Part shown: positions 16,532-25,714 of the stretch, piece after piece
Layout of the letters: each line of letters starts with the position of its first letter
How positions within the stretch are numbered: position 1 is the stretch's first letter
From: Mucilaginibacter limnophilus
GTDB lineage: Bacteria > Bacteroidota > Bacteroidia > Sphingobacteriales > Sphingobacteriaceae
DNA length: 64,000 nucleotides
NCBI RefSeq assembly: GCF_004005815.1
Contig: NZ_SACK01000005.1
Location: forward strand, 124,001-188,000
Direction: 5' to 3'
The notes under the pieces: generated by a model
Told to the model about the DNA's origin: nothing
Seen by the model: the letters and a program-made list of their open reading frames with translations, nothing else
The model's database searches: none
Translations under genes and position numbers: made by a program

Positions 16532-16878
16532 ACTATTCCAATATAAACTTTACCGTCTATAACCCTTACAGGATAGGTTTTGATCTGATAATCCTCTCCC
16601 GATAAACATTCGCCGGATAAAAGAGAGAATGTTTTTTTATGGAACGGACAAGCCACTTTTGGCTCACAGGCTTCACCGGCACTGCCGATCATTCCGCGCG
16701 ACAGCACCATTTGCTGCTTATGCGGGCAAAGGTTTTGTGTAGCATACCACTCGCCACGGCGGCTGAAATTATAAACCGCAATCTGTTCGCTGCCATGCTT
16801 TACACAAGCGCCGCCATTTTCGGGTACATCATCTGTATAACAAGCCAGCACCCATTGTACATCTTCTAAAACTTCCAT
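16528..16878 (-). CDS. nirD: Nitrite reductase small subunit NirD (Rieske-like)
   Basis: 116 residues. Complete Rieske-type ligand sets are present: C51-P-H53 in NLCPHKQQ and C77-P-F-H80, so a [2Fe-2S] cluster is possible; some NirD proteins have lost these residues. It pairs with NirB for NAD(P)H-dependent reduction of nitrite to ammonium in the cytoplasm. It follows nirB after 26 bp and is the last gene of that operon. Confidence 0.9.
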   Translation of the reverse strand: MEVLEDVQWVLACYTDDVPENGGACVKHGSEQIAVYNFSRRGEWYATQNLCPHKQQMVLSRGMIGSAGEACEPKVACPFHKKTFSLLSGECLSGEDYQIKTYPVRVIDGKVYIGIV

Positions 16879-16904
16879 TTTTATTAAGCTTAATAGTTAA
16901 TTAA

Positions 16905-19391
16905 TTACCACGCGGCCTTTACCTGCTCGCGCATGGTTTCTAATTTTACCGTTGGATCTTTTTCATGCGGAGCATTTACAAAGTGCGCGAAGCGCTTGCG
17001 CAACTCAGGGTTGTTCACCACCTCTTTCCATTCGCAGTGGAAGCTATCAACCAGCAGCTGCATTTCCTCTTCCAACTGATCGCCTATACCTAAGCTATCG
17101 TTTACAATAACATTTTTCAGGTATGCCATGCCGCCATCAAGTTTATTCAGCCATGTTGCCGTGCGTGTAAGCGGGTCGGCAGTTTTAATATAGAACATCA
17201 GAAAGCGGTCGAGGTACCGGATACAGGTTTTGCTGTCGATATCAGCTGCAAGCAACTGGGCATGCTGCGGTTTCGAGCCGCCATTGCCACACACATATAA
17301 GTTCCAGCCTTTTTCGGTAGCTATAATACCAAAGTCTTTACCCTGCGCTTCAGCGCACTCGCGGATACATCCACTTACACCACCTTTCAGTTTATGCGGC
17401 GAACGGACACCTTTGTAACGCTCTTCAATTTCTATCGCGAACGATACACTGTCATGCAAACCAAACCGGCACCAGGTGCTGCCTACACAACTTTTCACAG
17501 TCCGCAATGATTTGCCATAAGCGTGCCCGCTTTCAAAACCGGCATTTATCAATTCTCCCCATATATCCGGCAGATCATTTACATGTGCGCCGAACATATC
17601 GATACGTTGTCCGCCGGTTATTTTGGTGTACAGGTTATATTTTTGAGCTACCTGCCCTATTACAATTAGTTTTTCAGGGGTAATTTCACCACCCGGTATA
17701 CGCGGCACAACCGAGTAAGTGCCCCCTTTCTGAATATTTGCCAGATAACGGTCATTGCTGTCCTGAATGGTATCCTGTTTTACAATCAAGTCATTCCATA
17801 AGCTGGAAAGAATACTGGCAACAAGCGGCTTGCAAACTTCGCAGCCATCACCTTTGCCATGGTGATCCAGCACCAGATCATAATTTTTTAGCTTATTAAC
17901 CTTTATCAGATCGAACAACTCCTGCCGTGAATAATCAAAGTGCTCGCATATTACATTTTTAACATACTGGCCATTAGCTTTAAGGGTACCGGCTATCAGG
18001 TCTTTTACCATTGGCACGCAACCGCCGCAACCCGTACCCGCGCCGGTACATTTTTTTAATGCATCAAGATTAACAGCCCCATTGTTTACCGCGCTGCAGA
18101 TACTACCTTTGCTAACGGCCTCGCACGAGCAGATAAGCGCCTCATCAGGCAGGTTCATTACACCTGCACCGCCGCTTTGCTCGGCACCCCGGGCACCAAG
18201 TATCAGGTCTTCAGGATCAGGCGGTAACACAATTTTATTGTTTACCGTTTGCAGCAGCATATTATAAGCCGCCGCGTCACCTATCAAAATGCCACCTAAC
18301 AAATATTTACCATCATTACTGATGTTTATCCGTTTGTAAACACCCTTATGCGTATCCTCAAAAACCAGCGTACGGCAATCGGGCTCGCTTATAAAAGCAT
18401 CACCAAAACTGGCCACATCAACACCTATTAGTTTAAGCTTGGTGCTCATGTCAAAGCCATTGAAGGTTTTATCGTTTGCGGTTAATTGCGACACTACCAC
18501 TTCAGCCATTTCATAACCAGGAGCAACCAATCCGTATATCATGCCCTCATACAGCGCGCACTCACCAATGGCAAAAACCGCAGGATCGCTGGTTTGCATT
18601 TTTTCATTTACCACAATGCCACCGCGTGTACCTACCTGCAGGCCGGCCAGCCGCGCCAGTTCATCACGCGGACGGATACCTGCCGATATCACCAGCATAT
18701 CCGTTTCAAGCAGCGAATCATCGTTGAAACGCAAGCCGGTTACACACCCGTCACCTTCAATAGAAGATGTAATTTTATTAAGGTGGATACTTAAACCCAA
18801 CTGGCTAAGCTTTGATTGCAGCATGGCACTTCCGGCAGTATCAATTTGCCTTGGCATAAGTCGCGGGGCAAATTCAACTACATCAGCGTTATTAATCCCC
18901 AAATCAATAAGCGCTTTAGCCGCCTCAAGCCCAAGTAAGCCGCCACCCATTACTACACCGCTTTTTGCATTTACAGCGTATTCTTTGATCTTATCGAGGT
19001 CATCAATAGTGCGGTAAACAAAAACACCCTGTTTTTCTATGCCAGGAATATCAGGTACAAAAGCCCCCGACCCGGTGGCCAGCACGAGATAATCATAATT
19101 AATAATTTTACCGCTTAAAGAATGAATAGCTTTAACCTCAAGATTGATCTCCTGAACAGGATCACTTAAATGAAGTTCAATGCCATTATCAGCATACCAG
19201 GAAGAGGAAGACATGGAAAGATCTTCTGCTGATTTACCTGCGAAATATTCGCTGAGATGCACACGGTCGTAAGCCCGGCGGGGCTCTTCACCAAAAACAA
19301 CAATACGGTAAGCGTTTGACCTGGCCACAAGCTTTTCACAAAACTTATAACCAACCATGCCATTACCTACCACTACAATAGTTGGTTTCAT
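16905..19391 (-). CDS. nirB: NAD(P)H nitrite reductase large subunit NirB
   Basis: 828 residues. Residues 1-300: FAD/NAD(P) oxidoreductase (IVVVGNGMVGYKF, GVVMGGGLLGLEAAK). A BFD [2Fe-2S] module has C421, C423, C455 and C458; a second small Cys pair is C517/C520. C-terminal siroheme/4Fe-4S reductase: C635 and C641 (SCVGSTWC), C675 and C679 (GCIREC). It catalyses six-electron reduction of nitrite to ammonium. Full length for the family. The leader upstream of 19391 carries copy B of the shared nitrate element. cobA, which makes the siroheme precursor, is divergent. Confidence 0.95.
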   Translation of the reverse strand: MKPTIVVVGNGMVGYKFCEKLVARSNAYRIVVFGEEPRRAYDRVHLSEYFAGKSAEDLSMSSSSWYADNGIELHLSDPVQEINLEVKAIHSLSGKIINYDYLVLATGSGAFVPDIPGIEKQGVFVYRTIDDLDKIKEYAVNAKSGVVMGGGLLGLEAAKALIDLGINNADVVEFAPRLMPRQIDTAGSAMLQSKLSQLGLSIHLNKITSSIEGDGCVTGLRFNDDSLLETDMLVISAGIRPRDELARLAGLQVGTRGGIVVNEKMQTSDPAVFAIGECALYEGMIYGLVAPGYEMAEVVVSQLTANDKTFNGFDMSTKLKLIGVDVASFGDAFISEPDCRTLVFEDTHKGVYKRINISNDGKYLLGGILIGDAAAYNMLLQTVNNKIVLPPDPEDLILGARGAEQSGGAGVMNLPDEALICSCEAVSKGSICSAVNNGAVNLDALKKCTGAGTGCGGCVPMVKDLIAGTLKANGQYVKNVICEHFDYSRQELFDLIKVNKLKNYDLVLDHHGKGDGCEVCKPLVASILSSLWNDLIVKQDTIQDSNDRYLANIQKGGTYSVVPRIPGGEITPEKLIVIGQVAQKYNLYTKITGGQRIDMFGAHVNDLPDIWGELINAGFESGHAYGKSLRTVKSCVGSTWCRFGLHDSVSFAIEIEERYKGVRSPHKLKGGVSGCIRECAEAQGKDFGIIATEKGWNLYVCGNGGSKPQHAQLLAADIDSKTCIRYLDRFLMFYIKTADPLTRTATWLNKLDGGMAYLKNVIVNDSLGIGDQLEEEMQLLVDSFHCEWKEVVNNPELRKRFAHFVNAPHEKDPTVKLETMREQVKAAW

Positions 19392-19402
19392 ACGGTAATT
19401 TA

Positions 19403-19457
19403 TTGTTAAAGCAATTTTAAAATAACATTACTCTCAATTTTTGCGACCTTGAAAGAG
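19403..19457 (-). promoter_or_regulatory. Nitrate leader RNA element, copy B
   Basis: In mRNA sense: a weaker hairpin with arms CTC/GAG and TCAA/TTGA (two bulged T) around the loop GGTCGCAAAAA, then 14-nt block AATTGCTTTAACAA (19403-19416), then 11 nt to the nirB ATG. AAGGTCGCA is at 19442-19450, 25 nt from the block, as in copy A. Stem bases differ from copy A yet still pair; loop and downstream block are identical. Confidence 0.6.
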
Positions 19458-19638
19458 ATGTCTTACACAATAATAGAAATATGAATTATAAAAATCAATA
19501 TTAAAGGCAATTATTTTCACTATTTTTATTATTCATACAATATTTATCAGATTAAAAATTAAAATTTTGACTAATTTTTATATCTTATGTAATATTAATA
19601 GGAATTTAAGTAAATATTTAAAAGAATTATTATTAAAG

Positions 19639-20373
19639 ATGACAGTTAATGAGGGAAATGCTGAATTAGTAATACTTGGAGCAGGGCCAGGCGATCCAGA
19701 GTTAATCACTTTAAAAGGATTCAACATTCTGCAAAAGGCAAATGTTGTCCTTTATGATAATTTGGCTAACCAAGAGTTGTTGAATTATACAAAACCTGAT
19801 TGCGAACACGTGTACGTAGGTAAAAAACCTTATACAAAATATACTTCACAGGAAGAAATACATGAATTAATTGAGCATTACTCAAAAAAGGGTGGGATGA
19901 TTGTAAGATTAAAAGGCGGCGACCCGTTTATTTTCGGACGTGGTTATGAGGAAGTAGTGTTTGCACGGCAGCTTGGTATAAAAACAACCTACGTGCCGGG
20001 AATTACCAGTATGCAGGCATCGGGTTTAAATGATATTCCTTTAACACACCGCGCAGTAAGTGAAAGTGTTTGGATGTTAACCGGGACTAAAAAGGACGGT
20101 ACTTTATCGGGCGATCTGCAACTGGCCATGCAAAGTAATGCTACTGTGGCTATTTATATGGGCATGAAACAATTACCTGAGATCGCCAGAATTTATACAC
20201 AATATAATAAAGGCGACACCCCGGCGGCAATTATTCAGCATGCGTCACTGCCGCATCAGCGATCGGTTAAGGGGGCAATTAAGGATATGCCGGCTTTAGC
20301 TGAGCAGCATCAGCTAACTTATCCATCTATCATCATTATAGGAAAAGTAACCAGTTTAGATGACAACGTGTAG
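19639..20373 (+). CDS. cobA: Uroporphyrinogen-III C-methyltransferase (SUMT)
   Basis: 244 residues from the ATG at 19639 (MTVNEGNAELVILGAGPGDP); the in-frame TTG at 19567 would add an unlikely tail. SAM-binding VILGAGPGDPELITLKG and the SUMT motif VRLKGGDPFIFGRGYEE are present. It methylates uroporphyrinogen III to precorrin-2, the entry to siroheme, needed by NirB on the other side of the shared promoter region. It lacks the CysG oxidase/chelatase domain, so those steps must be encoded elsewhere. Confidence 0.93.
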   Translation: MTVNEGNAELVILGAGPGDPELITLKGFNILQKANVVLYDNLANQELLNYTKPDCEHVYVGKKPYTKYTSQEEIHELIEHYSKKGGMIVRLKGGDPFIFGRGYEEVVFARQLGIKTTYVPGITSMQASGLNDIPLTHRAVSESVWMLTGTKKDGTLSGDLQLAMQSNATVAIYMGMKQLPEIARIYTQYNKGDTPAAIIQHASLPHQRSVKGAIKDMPALAEQHQLTYPSIIIIGKVTSLDDNV

Positions 20374-20382
20374 TTTCTGGCT

Positions 20383-20955
20383 TTAAAGCAAATTCAGATA
20401 TTCGCTTATTTCCTCAGCCGTCATTACCAAACCCGCTACGCCGCTTTCAATGGCATGTTTGGGCATAAAGGGCACTTGTGCGCTTGCCGGGTTCTGGACA
20501 ATGCTTATTCCACCCTTAGCACGTATAATCTCCAGGCCTTTTGTACCGTCGGCATTAGCTCCTGATAATAAAACACCAATCAATCCTGCTCCGAAAGCTT
20601 CAGACGCAGCATCAAAACTTACATCGATGCTTGGCCGTGAGTAATGCACTTTTTCGGAACCGTCAAGAGAGAAAGAAAGATCTTTTTCAATCAATAAATG
20701 ATAATCTGCCGGCGCAACGTATGCTGTACCAGGATTAATTATCTCTTTATCTTCAGCTTCTTTAACCGGCAGCGTGCTTCTATAATTAAATACATCCGTT
20801 AAGCCGGAGGTATGATCGGTTTTTCGGTGCAATACAATAATTACCGGCAATTGAAATCCCGGCTTAAGCTTATTTAGTATATGCTGTACAACCTGCAAAC
20901 TACCGGCGGAGCCCCCAATTATAACGCAACGTTGTTCTAAGTAACTTTCCTCCAT
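20383..20955 (-). CDS. cheB: CheB-type protein-glutamate methylesterase, catalytic domain only
   Basis: 190 residues. The catalytic triad is recognisable as S16 (GGSAGS), H43 (VLHRKTD) and D136 (GANADGT). No receiver domain precedes it, unlike enteric CheB, so control would have to come from another protein, such as the receiver at 21760. It removes methyl groups from glutamates placed by CheR. Overlaps cheR by 19 bp and ends the signalling operon. Confidence 0.9.
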   Translation of the reverse strand: MEESYLEQRCVIIGGSAGSLQVVQHILNKLKPGFQLPVIIVLHRKTDHTSGLTDVFNYRSTLPVKEAEDKEIINPGTAYVAPADYHLLIEKDLSFSLDGSEKVHYSRPSIDVSFDAASEAFGAGLIGVLLSGANADGTKGLEIIRAKGGISIVQNPASAQVPFMPKHAIESGVAGLVMTAEEISEYLNLL

Positions 20956-21755
20956 ATCTTCTCTTTGCCTACCTGCCGGTAGCGCGAAACAATAGGAAAC
21001 ATTTTCATACTTTCCTTGCTTCCGAGCGCGAGAAAACCGAGCGGGTCAAGGCTTTCGTCAATAAGAGCAAAAACTTTGCCTTGAAGTTCTTTATCAAAAT
21101 AAATAAGCACATTGCGGCACATTACCAACTGAAACTGGTTAAAAGAACTCTCGGAAACGAGGTTATGTGTTGAAAAAACCATACGGCTTCGCAATTCTTC
21201 ACTAAAAATTACGTGATCATAAGCGGCTGTGTAGTAGCTGCTAAATTCGGCCGTACCGCCTGCCTGATGATAGTTTTGCGAGTATTGTTTCAGATGATGC
21301 AGCGGAAACATGCCTTTTGCCGCGCGACTCACTACTGCCGGATTTAGATCGGTAGCATATAATAATGACTTGTGCAATAAATTTGCCTCTTTGAGGAAAA
21401 TCGCGGTGGAGTACACTTCCTCACCTGTTGAGCAGCCCGCATGCCATATCCTGATAAAAGGATAAGTTGCCAGCACCGGCAATACCTCTTCTTTTAAAGT
21501 TTTGAAGAAACCTGCGTCCCTGAACATCTCGGTAACGTTCACGGTGATCTCCTCTATAAACCTTGCAAAATAGCGCTCATCTGTACGCAACCGGAAACGA
21601 AACTCAGCAAAACTGGGAAACTTGTCTAACGAAAAAAGCCGGTTTATACGGCGTTTAAGCGAGGCTCTGGTGTAACCGGTAAAATCGTACCCGTATTTCT
21701 CCAGCAGATCATTCAGCAATATTTCTATCTGCTGATCTGTTACTACTTTCTCCAT
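20937..21755 (-). CDS. cheR: CheR-type protein-glutamate methyltransferase
   Basis: 272 residues, complete: N-terminal helical domain (YDFTGYTRASLKRRINRL), SAM site IRIWHAGCSTGEEVYSTA, and QLVMCRNVLIYFDKE. It transfers methyl from SAM to receptor glutamates. No MCP gene is in this operon. Its likely partner is the hybrid kinase upstream, whose long Glu/Gln-rich coiled coil could be modified (inference). Confidence 0.92.
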   Translation of the reverse strand: MEKVVTDQQIEILLNDLLEKYGYDFTGYTRASLKRRINRLFSLDKFPSFAEFRFRLRTDERYFARFIEEITVNVTEMFRDAGFFKTLKEEVLPVLATYPFIRIWHAGCSTGEEVYSTAIFLKEANLLHKSLLYATDLNPAVVSRAAKGMFPLHHLKQYSQNYHQAGGTAEFSSYYTAAYDHVIFSEELRSRMVFSTHNLVSESSFNQFQLVMCRNVLIYFDKELQGKVFALIDESLDPLGFLALGSKESMKMFPIVSRYRQVGKEKIWRKVT

Positions 21756-21759
21756 CCGG

Positions 21760-22128
21760 TTACAGGTATTTATCCAGTATCACAATCAGCTGATCAACGT
21801 TCACAGGTTTTGAAATATAATCATCAGCGCCAGCCTCAAGGCATTTTTCCCGGTCGCCGGCCATGGCCTGTGCAGTTACAGCTATCAATGGCAGCTTCGC
21901 TATAGCAGGTTTCGACCTAATGATTGAAATTACTTCATAACCATCCATTTCGGGCATCATCATATCCAGTAACACCAGTGCTATATCAGCGTCCTGTTCA
22001 GCCATACGAATGCCTGTTGGTCCGTCGGAAGCTGAAACCAGTGTATAGCCTTTTGATTTTAGCACCAGGTTCAGCGCAAACACATTACGTGCGTCGTCAT
22101 CTATAACAAGTATTTTTTTAGCCGGCAT
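21760..22128 (-). CDS. Single-domain response regulator
   Basis: 122 residues from the ATG at 22128 (MPAKKILVIDDDARN), 5 bp after the hybrid kinase stop; an upstream in-frame TTG is rejected. Full receiver: DDD acidic pocket, phospho-acceptor Asp in LVLLDMMMPEMDGYE, Thr in VTAQAM and Lys in YISKPVN. No output domain. It closely resembles the third receiver of the adjacent kinase (same MMMPEMDGYE and AGADDYISKP text), suggesting duplication. Confidence 0.92.
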   Translation of the reverse strand: MPAKKILVIDDDARNVFALNLVLKSKGYTLVSASDGPTGIRMAEQDADIALVLLDMMMPEMDGYEVISIIRSKPAIAKLPLIAVTAQAMAGDREKCLEAGADDYISKPVNVDQLIVILDKYL

Positions 22129-22133
22129 AGTTT

Positions 22134-25100
22134 CTATTTTTGGTATAGCCAAACCCTTAACAATGAAATAAGCTGATCGATATCAACCGGCTTTGAAATA
22201 TAATCTGAAGCGCCCGCACTGATACATTTCTCACGGTCGCCCAGCATGGCTTTAGCCGTAACGGCAATAACCGGAATGTGCTTAAAGTCGGGATGCTGCC
22301 TTATGCGCGTGGTACTTTCGTAACCATCCATTTCAGGCATCATCATATCCATTAGCACAACATTGGTCTCTTTATGCTGCTCAAGTTGCTGCAATGCCTC
22401 TTTACCATCGGTAGCTGATATCACCTTCATACCGTACTTTTCAAGTGAACGTGTAAGCGAGAATATGTTTCTGACATCATCGTCGGCTATTAGTACGGTT
22501 TTTCCTTCAAGCACTTCATTTAGAGCCATCAGTTTTTTGTCCTTTTCGAGTGCGCCACCGCCTTTACGGTTTTCTTCAACCAAGTGCAGAAAAAGCGCCA
22601 CTTCATCCAGAATACGCTGGTAAGAGTGAGCCGTTTTTACCACAATGGTATCGGCATACTGCCTGATGCGCTGCTCTTCACCCGCTGAAAGGTTTTTACC
22701 TGTAAATACAATGATCGGCAAATCTTCCAGTCCCGGGCTTTTCTTTACTGTTTCAAGCGTTTCATATGCATTTTGCCCGGGGATACCCATATCCATAATA
22801 ACACATTCTACCTCTTTTTCCTGAAGTGTTTTTATGCTATCAGATACATTGCCCGACACTGCCGACGACACATTGAAAGTTTCGAGGAAGAAAGCTAAGG
22901 CCTCAGCGTGCTTATTATTCTCTTCAACTATCAATACTTTTTTTGGCCCTTTGCTAAGCGCTTCTTCCAGCCTGTGGAATATCTGCTTCATTTGCTCGAT
23001 AGCGATAGGCTTATTGATAAAGTTGATAGCCCCTTTCATACGGCTTTCCTTACGTGCATCAAGCGACGACATAATATGCACCGGAATATGACGGGTGGCA
23101 GGGTCAGTCTTCAACTCTTCCATAACTTCCCAGCCATCTTTTACAGGGAGTTGTATATCGAGCAATATAGCTACAGGGCGGTAATGCTGCGCGAGTTCAA
23201 GCGCCTGATCACCGCGCACGGCTACAATACCTTTATAACCACGCTGACGTGTAAACTTCAGTAGCGATTTTGCAAATGCAGTATCATCCTCAACAATCAG
23301 CACCGTTTTATCAGTATCCAGTAGCCCTTCCCTGTCGTCCGGGATATCTTCCGGGATAACCGGCACCAGGAATTTATTAGCAGTCGGTGTTGATTGAATA
23401 TTTACAGGCGTTTCAACTTCGGGCAACTGATTTACAGGCAGATCAAGGCTGACTGTTCTATCCGCAGGTATGGTAACCGTGAACGTACTTCCTTTTTCGG
23501 GCTCACTTACCAGGCTGATGTCACCGCCAAGCAAACGTGCCAACTGGCGACTGATTGAAAGACCAAGCCCAGTACCACCAAATTTGCGTTTAGTGGAGCC
23601 GTCAGCCTGTTGAAACGCGTCGAACACCAGGTGCTGTTTTTCCTTCGGAATGCCTATACCGGTATCAGTAACCGAAAAATCAACAAATCCCGGATGTTGT
23701 TCTGATGGACGCAGTGAAACGCTGATCTGCCCGGTTGAAGTAAACTTCAACGCGTTAGCAATTAAATTTTTCAGGATTTGCTCCAAGCGCATCCTGTCAA
23801 TTTCCAGCTCGGCCGCGGCACCAAGTTCATTATTGATAACGAAAGCCAGGTTTTTCTCTCGGGCAACCGGAACAAACATGGCCTGCAGTCCTGATAGCAG
23901 ATCATTAACCTGCACACGCTGATATTCAAGCTCCATTTTACCGGCCTCAATTTTTGAAAGGTCAAGCAACTCATCAATCAGCTTCAGCAAGCCGTTGCCT
24001 GAATTCAAAATTACGTTGGCTGATTCTATCTGTTCTTCATTCAGGTTATTCTCATTGTTTTCAGACAGGTATCTTGATAATAACAGGATAGAATTCAGCG
24101 GCGTACGCAATTCATGGGACATGTTGGCCATAAACTCCGATTTATACCTTGTGCTTTGTTCAAGCTCTTCAGCTTTTTTCTGAATCTCAAGGTTACGCTC
24201 CTGAATGATGCTGTTACGCTCCTGCAACTCGTTGTTAGCCTGCTGCAGTTCTTCCTGTTGCACACGCAATTCTTCTTCTGATGCCTGAAGCTTTTGCGTA
24301 TGTGCCTCAAGTTCGGTGTTTACATTTTCAAGCTCGCTGTGCTGCGCCTGTAATTCTTCCGACTGCGCTTGAGTTTCTTCGAGCAACTCTTGTAATTTCT
24401 TACGGTTTTCAGCCGCATTTAATGATAAACCTATATTACCCGATACGTTATGCAGAAAATCAAGCTTGCGTGGCGGATACTCATATATTGTTGCCAGTTC
24501 TATTACACCTTTAACCTGTTTTTCATGATGAATAGGAATGGCAAGGATGTTTTTTGTTTTGATCCCACCACCGACATGGTTTATTACTAATTGATCTTCG
24601 GCAATATCTTTCAGCCATATTTCCTGGTCGTTGGCGGCTGCCTGCCCTGCAATACCCTCACCAACTTTTACGAAGGCTGGTATATCTGTTACACCAAAAC
24701 TGCTTTCAAGTGTTAAAGTACCGTTGTTTCGGGTATACAAAGCACCTACCTGGCTGCGGGTGTATTCCATTAAGAACTTGAGGATATCTGCTGCAAGAAC
24801 AGGTACATCCTTTTCGCCAATCATTTCTTCATTTAGCTTGCTAATACCCGTTTGCAGCCATTCGTTATCGGTAAGTTTGGTAAACGACGTTTGCAGCGAC
24901 TCGGCCATACGGTTCAACGCCAGCGCCAAGCTTCCCAGATCATCCTTCTCATGGTCATCAACCCGTATGCCATAATCGCCGGCGGCAATTTTCCCGGCGA
25001 TATTTCGAATGATCTCCAAACGCCTGCTAACTTCCTCTTCTTTGATTTCAAGCACACGCTGCAAACGCATGCGCTCACTCATATCTGCGGTAACTTTTAA

Positions 25101-25694
25101 GTATGAGAAAACCGACACGACCACAGAAAGGATGGCTGCAAAAATGATAATGAGCGGTGTAAGCCCCGTAAACGATTGCAGCTTTTCAACACGAGCAGCA
25201 AGCAGGCTTCTTTCTTCTGTTTCAGCAGTACTTATAGCCTGGCGCAGCTCATCCATAGCTATCCGCCCTTTACGCAACTCTTCAACAGTAAGGGCTAAAC
25301 CTTTTTGCCGTTGATCAAGGATATCCTGTAAAATATCAAGGCGTTTTAAAAGAATGTTTTTAATCTTATTGACATTGGCTTGTTGACGCGGGTTATCGGT
25401 TGTCATGCCAAGCACTTTGTTTGTAGTAGTAAGCGCTTTGCCGTAAGCTCCTTTATAAGGTTCAAGAAATTCGTCTTTCCCGGTTAACAAGAACCCACGC
25501 TGACCGGTTTCGGCATCTTTCATGGTCGACATGATGGATTCCAGTTGGGCTACCACCTGGTTACTATGGTCAACCATGTCTGAACTGGTTAGCAAGTTTT
25601 GTATGCTTACATACGATAAAACAGAGCTGATAATAAGCAGAAGGAGCGTAAAGCCAAAACCTATCTGCAAATTTCTCGTAAGTGTTTGTTTCAT
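22134..25694 (-). CDS. CHASE3-HAMP-GAF hybrid histidine kinase with three receivers
   Basis: 1186 residues. Order: membrane helix about 10-32, CHASE3 sensor 35-170 (DAETGQRGFLLTG), helix 178-200, HAMP to about 270, GAF 290-425, coiled coil 430-515, HisKA with H527 (MSHELRTP), ATPase 630-745 (DTGIGIP, GGTGLGLSI), receivers at about 796-910 (D846), 918-1040 (D968) and 1065-1185 (D1116). The middle receiver has EEN instead of the acidic DDD and is probably degenerate. The coiled coil is very rich in E and Q (EELLEETQAQSEELQAQ type), a possible CheR target. Inner-membrane sensor; ligand unknown. Confidence 0.92.
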   Translation of the reverse strand: MKQTLTRNLQIGFGFTLLLLIISSVLSYVSIQNLLTSSDMVDHSNQVVAQLESIMSTMKDAETGQRGFLLTGKDEFLEPYKGAYGKALTTTNKVLGMTTDNPRQQANVNKIKNILLKRLDILQDILDQRQKGLALTVEELRKGRIAMDELRQAISTAETEERSLLAARVEKLQSFTGLTPLIIIFAAILSVVVSVFSYLKVTADMSERMRLQRVLEIKEEEVSRRLEIIRNIAGKIAAGDYGIRVDDHEKDDLGSLALALNRMAESLQTSFTKLTDNEWLQTGISKLNEEMIGEKDVPVLAADILKFLMEYTRSQVGALYTRNNGTLTLESSFGVTDIPAFVKVGEGIAGQAAANDQEIWLKDIAEDQLVINHVGGGIKTKNILAIPIHHEKQVKGVIELATIYEYPPRKLDFLHNVSGNIGLSLNAAENRKKLQELLEETQAQSEELQAQHSELENVNTELEAHTQKLQASEEELRVQQEELQQANNELQERNSIIQERNLEIQKKAEELEQSTRYKSEFMANMSHELRTPLNSILLLSRYLSENNENNLNEEQIESANVILNSGNGLLKLIDELLDLSKIEAGKMELEYQRVQVNDLLSGLQAMFVPVAREKNLAFVINNELGAAAELEIDRMRLEQILKNLIANALKFTSTGQISVSLRPSEQHPGFVDFSVTDTGIGIPKEKQHLVFDAFQQADGSTKRKFGGTGLGLSISRQLARLLGGDISLVSEPEKGSTFTVTIPADRTVSLDLPVNQLPEVETPVNIQSTPTANKFLVPVIPEDIPDDREGLLDTDKTVLIVEDDTAFAKSLLKFTRQRGYKGIVAVRGDQALELAQHYRPVAILLDIQLPVKDGWEVMEELKTDPATRHIPVHIMSSLDARKESRMKGAINFINKPIAIEQMKQIFHRLEEALSKGPKKVLIVEENNKHAEALAFFLETFNVSSAVSGNVSDSIKTLQEKEVECVIMDMGIPGQNAYETLETVKKSPGLEDLPIIVFTGKNLSAGEEQRIRQYADTIVVKTAHSYQRILDEVALFLHLVEENRKGGGALEKDKKLMALNEVLEGKTVLIADDDVRNIFSLTRSLEKYGMKVISATDGKEALQQLEQHKETNVVLMDMMMPEMDGYESTTRIRQHPDFKHIPVIAVTAKAMLGDREKCISAGASDYISKPVDIDQLISLLRVWLYQK

Positions 25695-25714
25695 TTATTT
25701 AAATAAAAGAAAAA

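Noticed and set aside
17230..19017. Long plus-strand frames opposite nirB and the nitrate reductase
   Set aside because: They lie antisense to well-supported genes, have no recognisable motifs, and arise from codon bias of the real strand.
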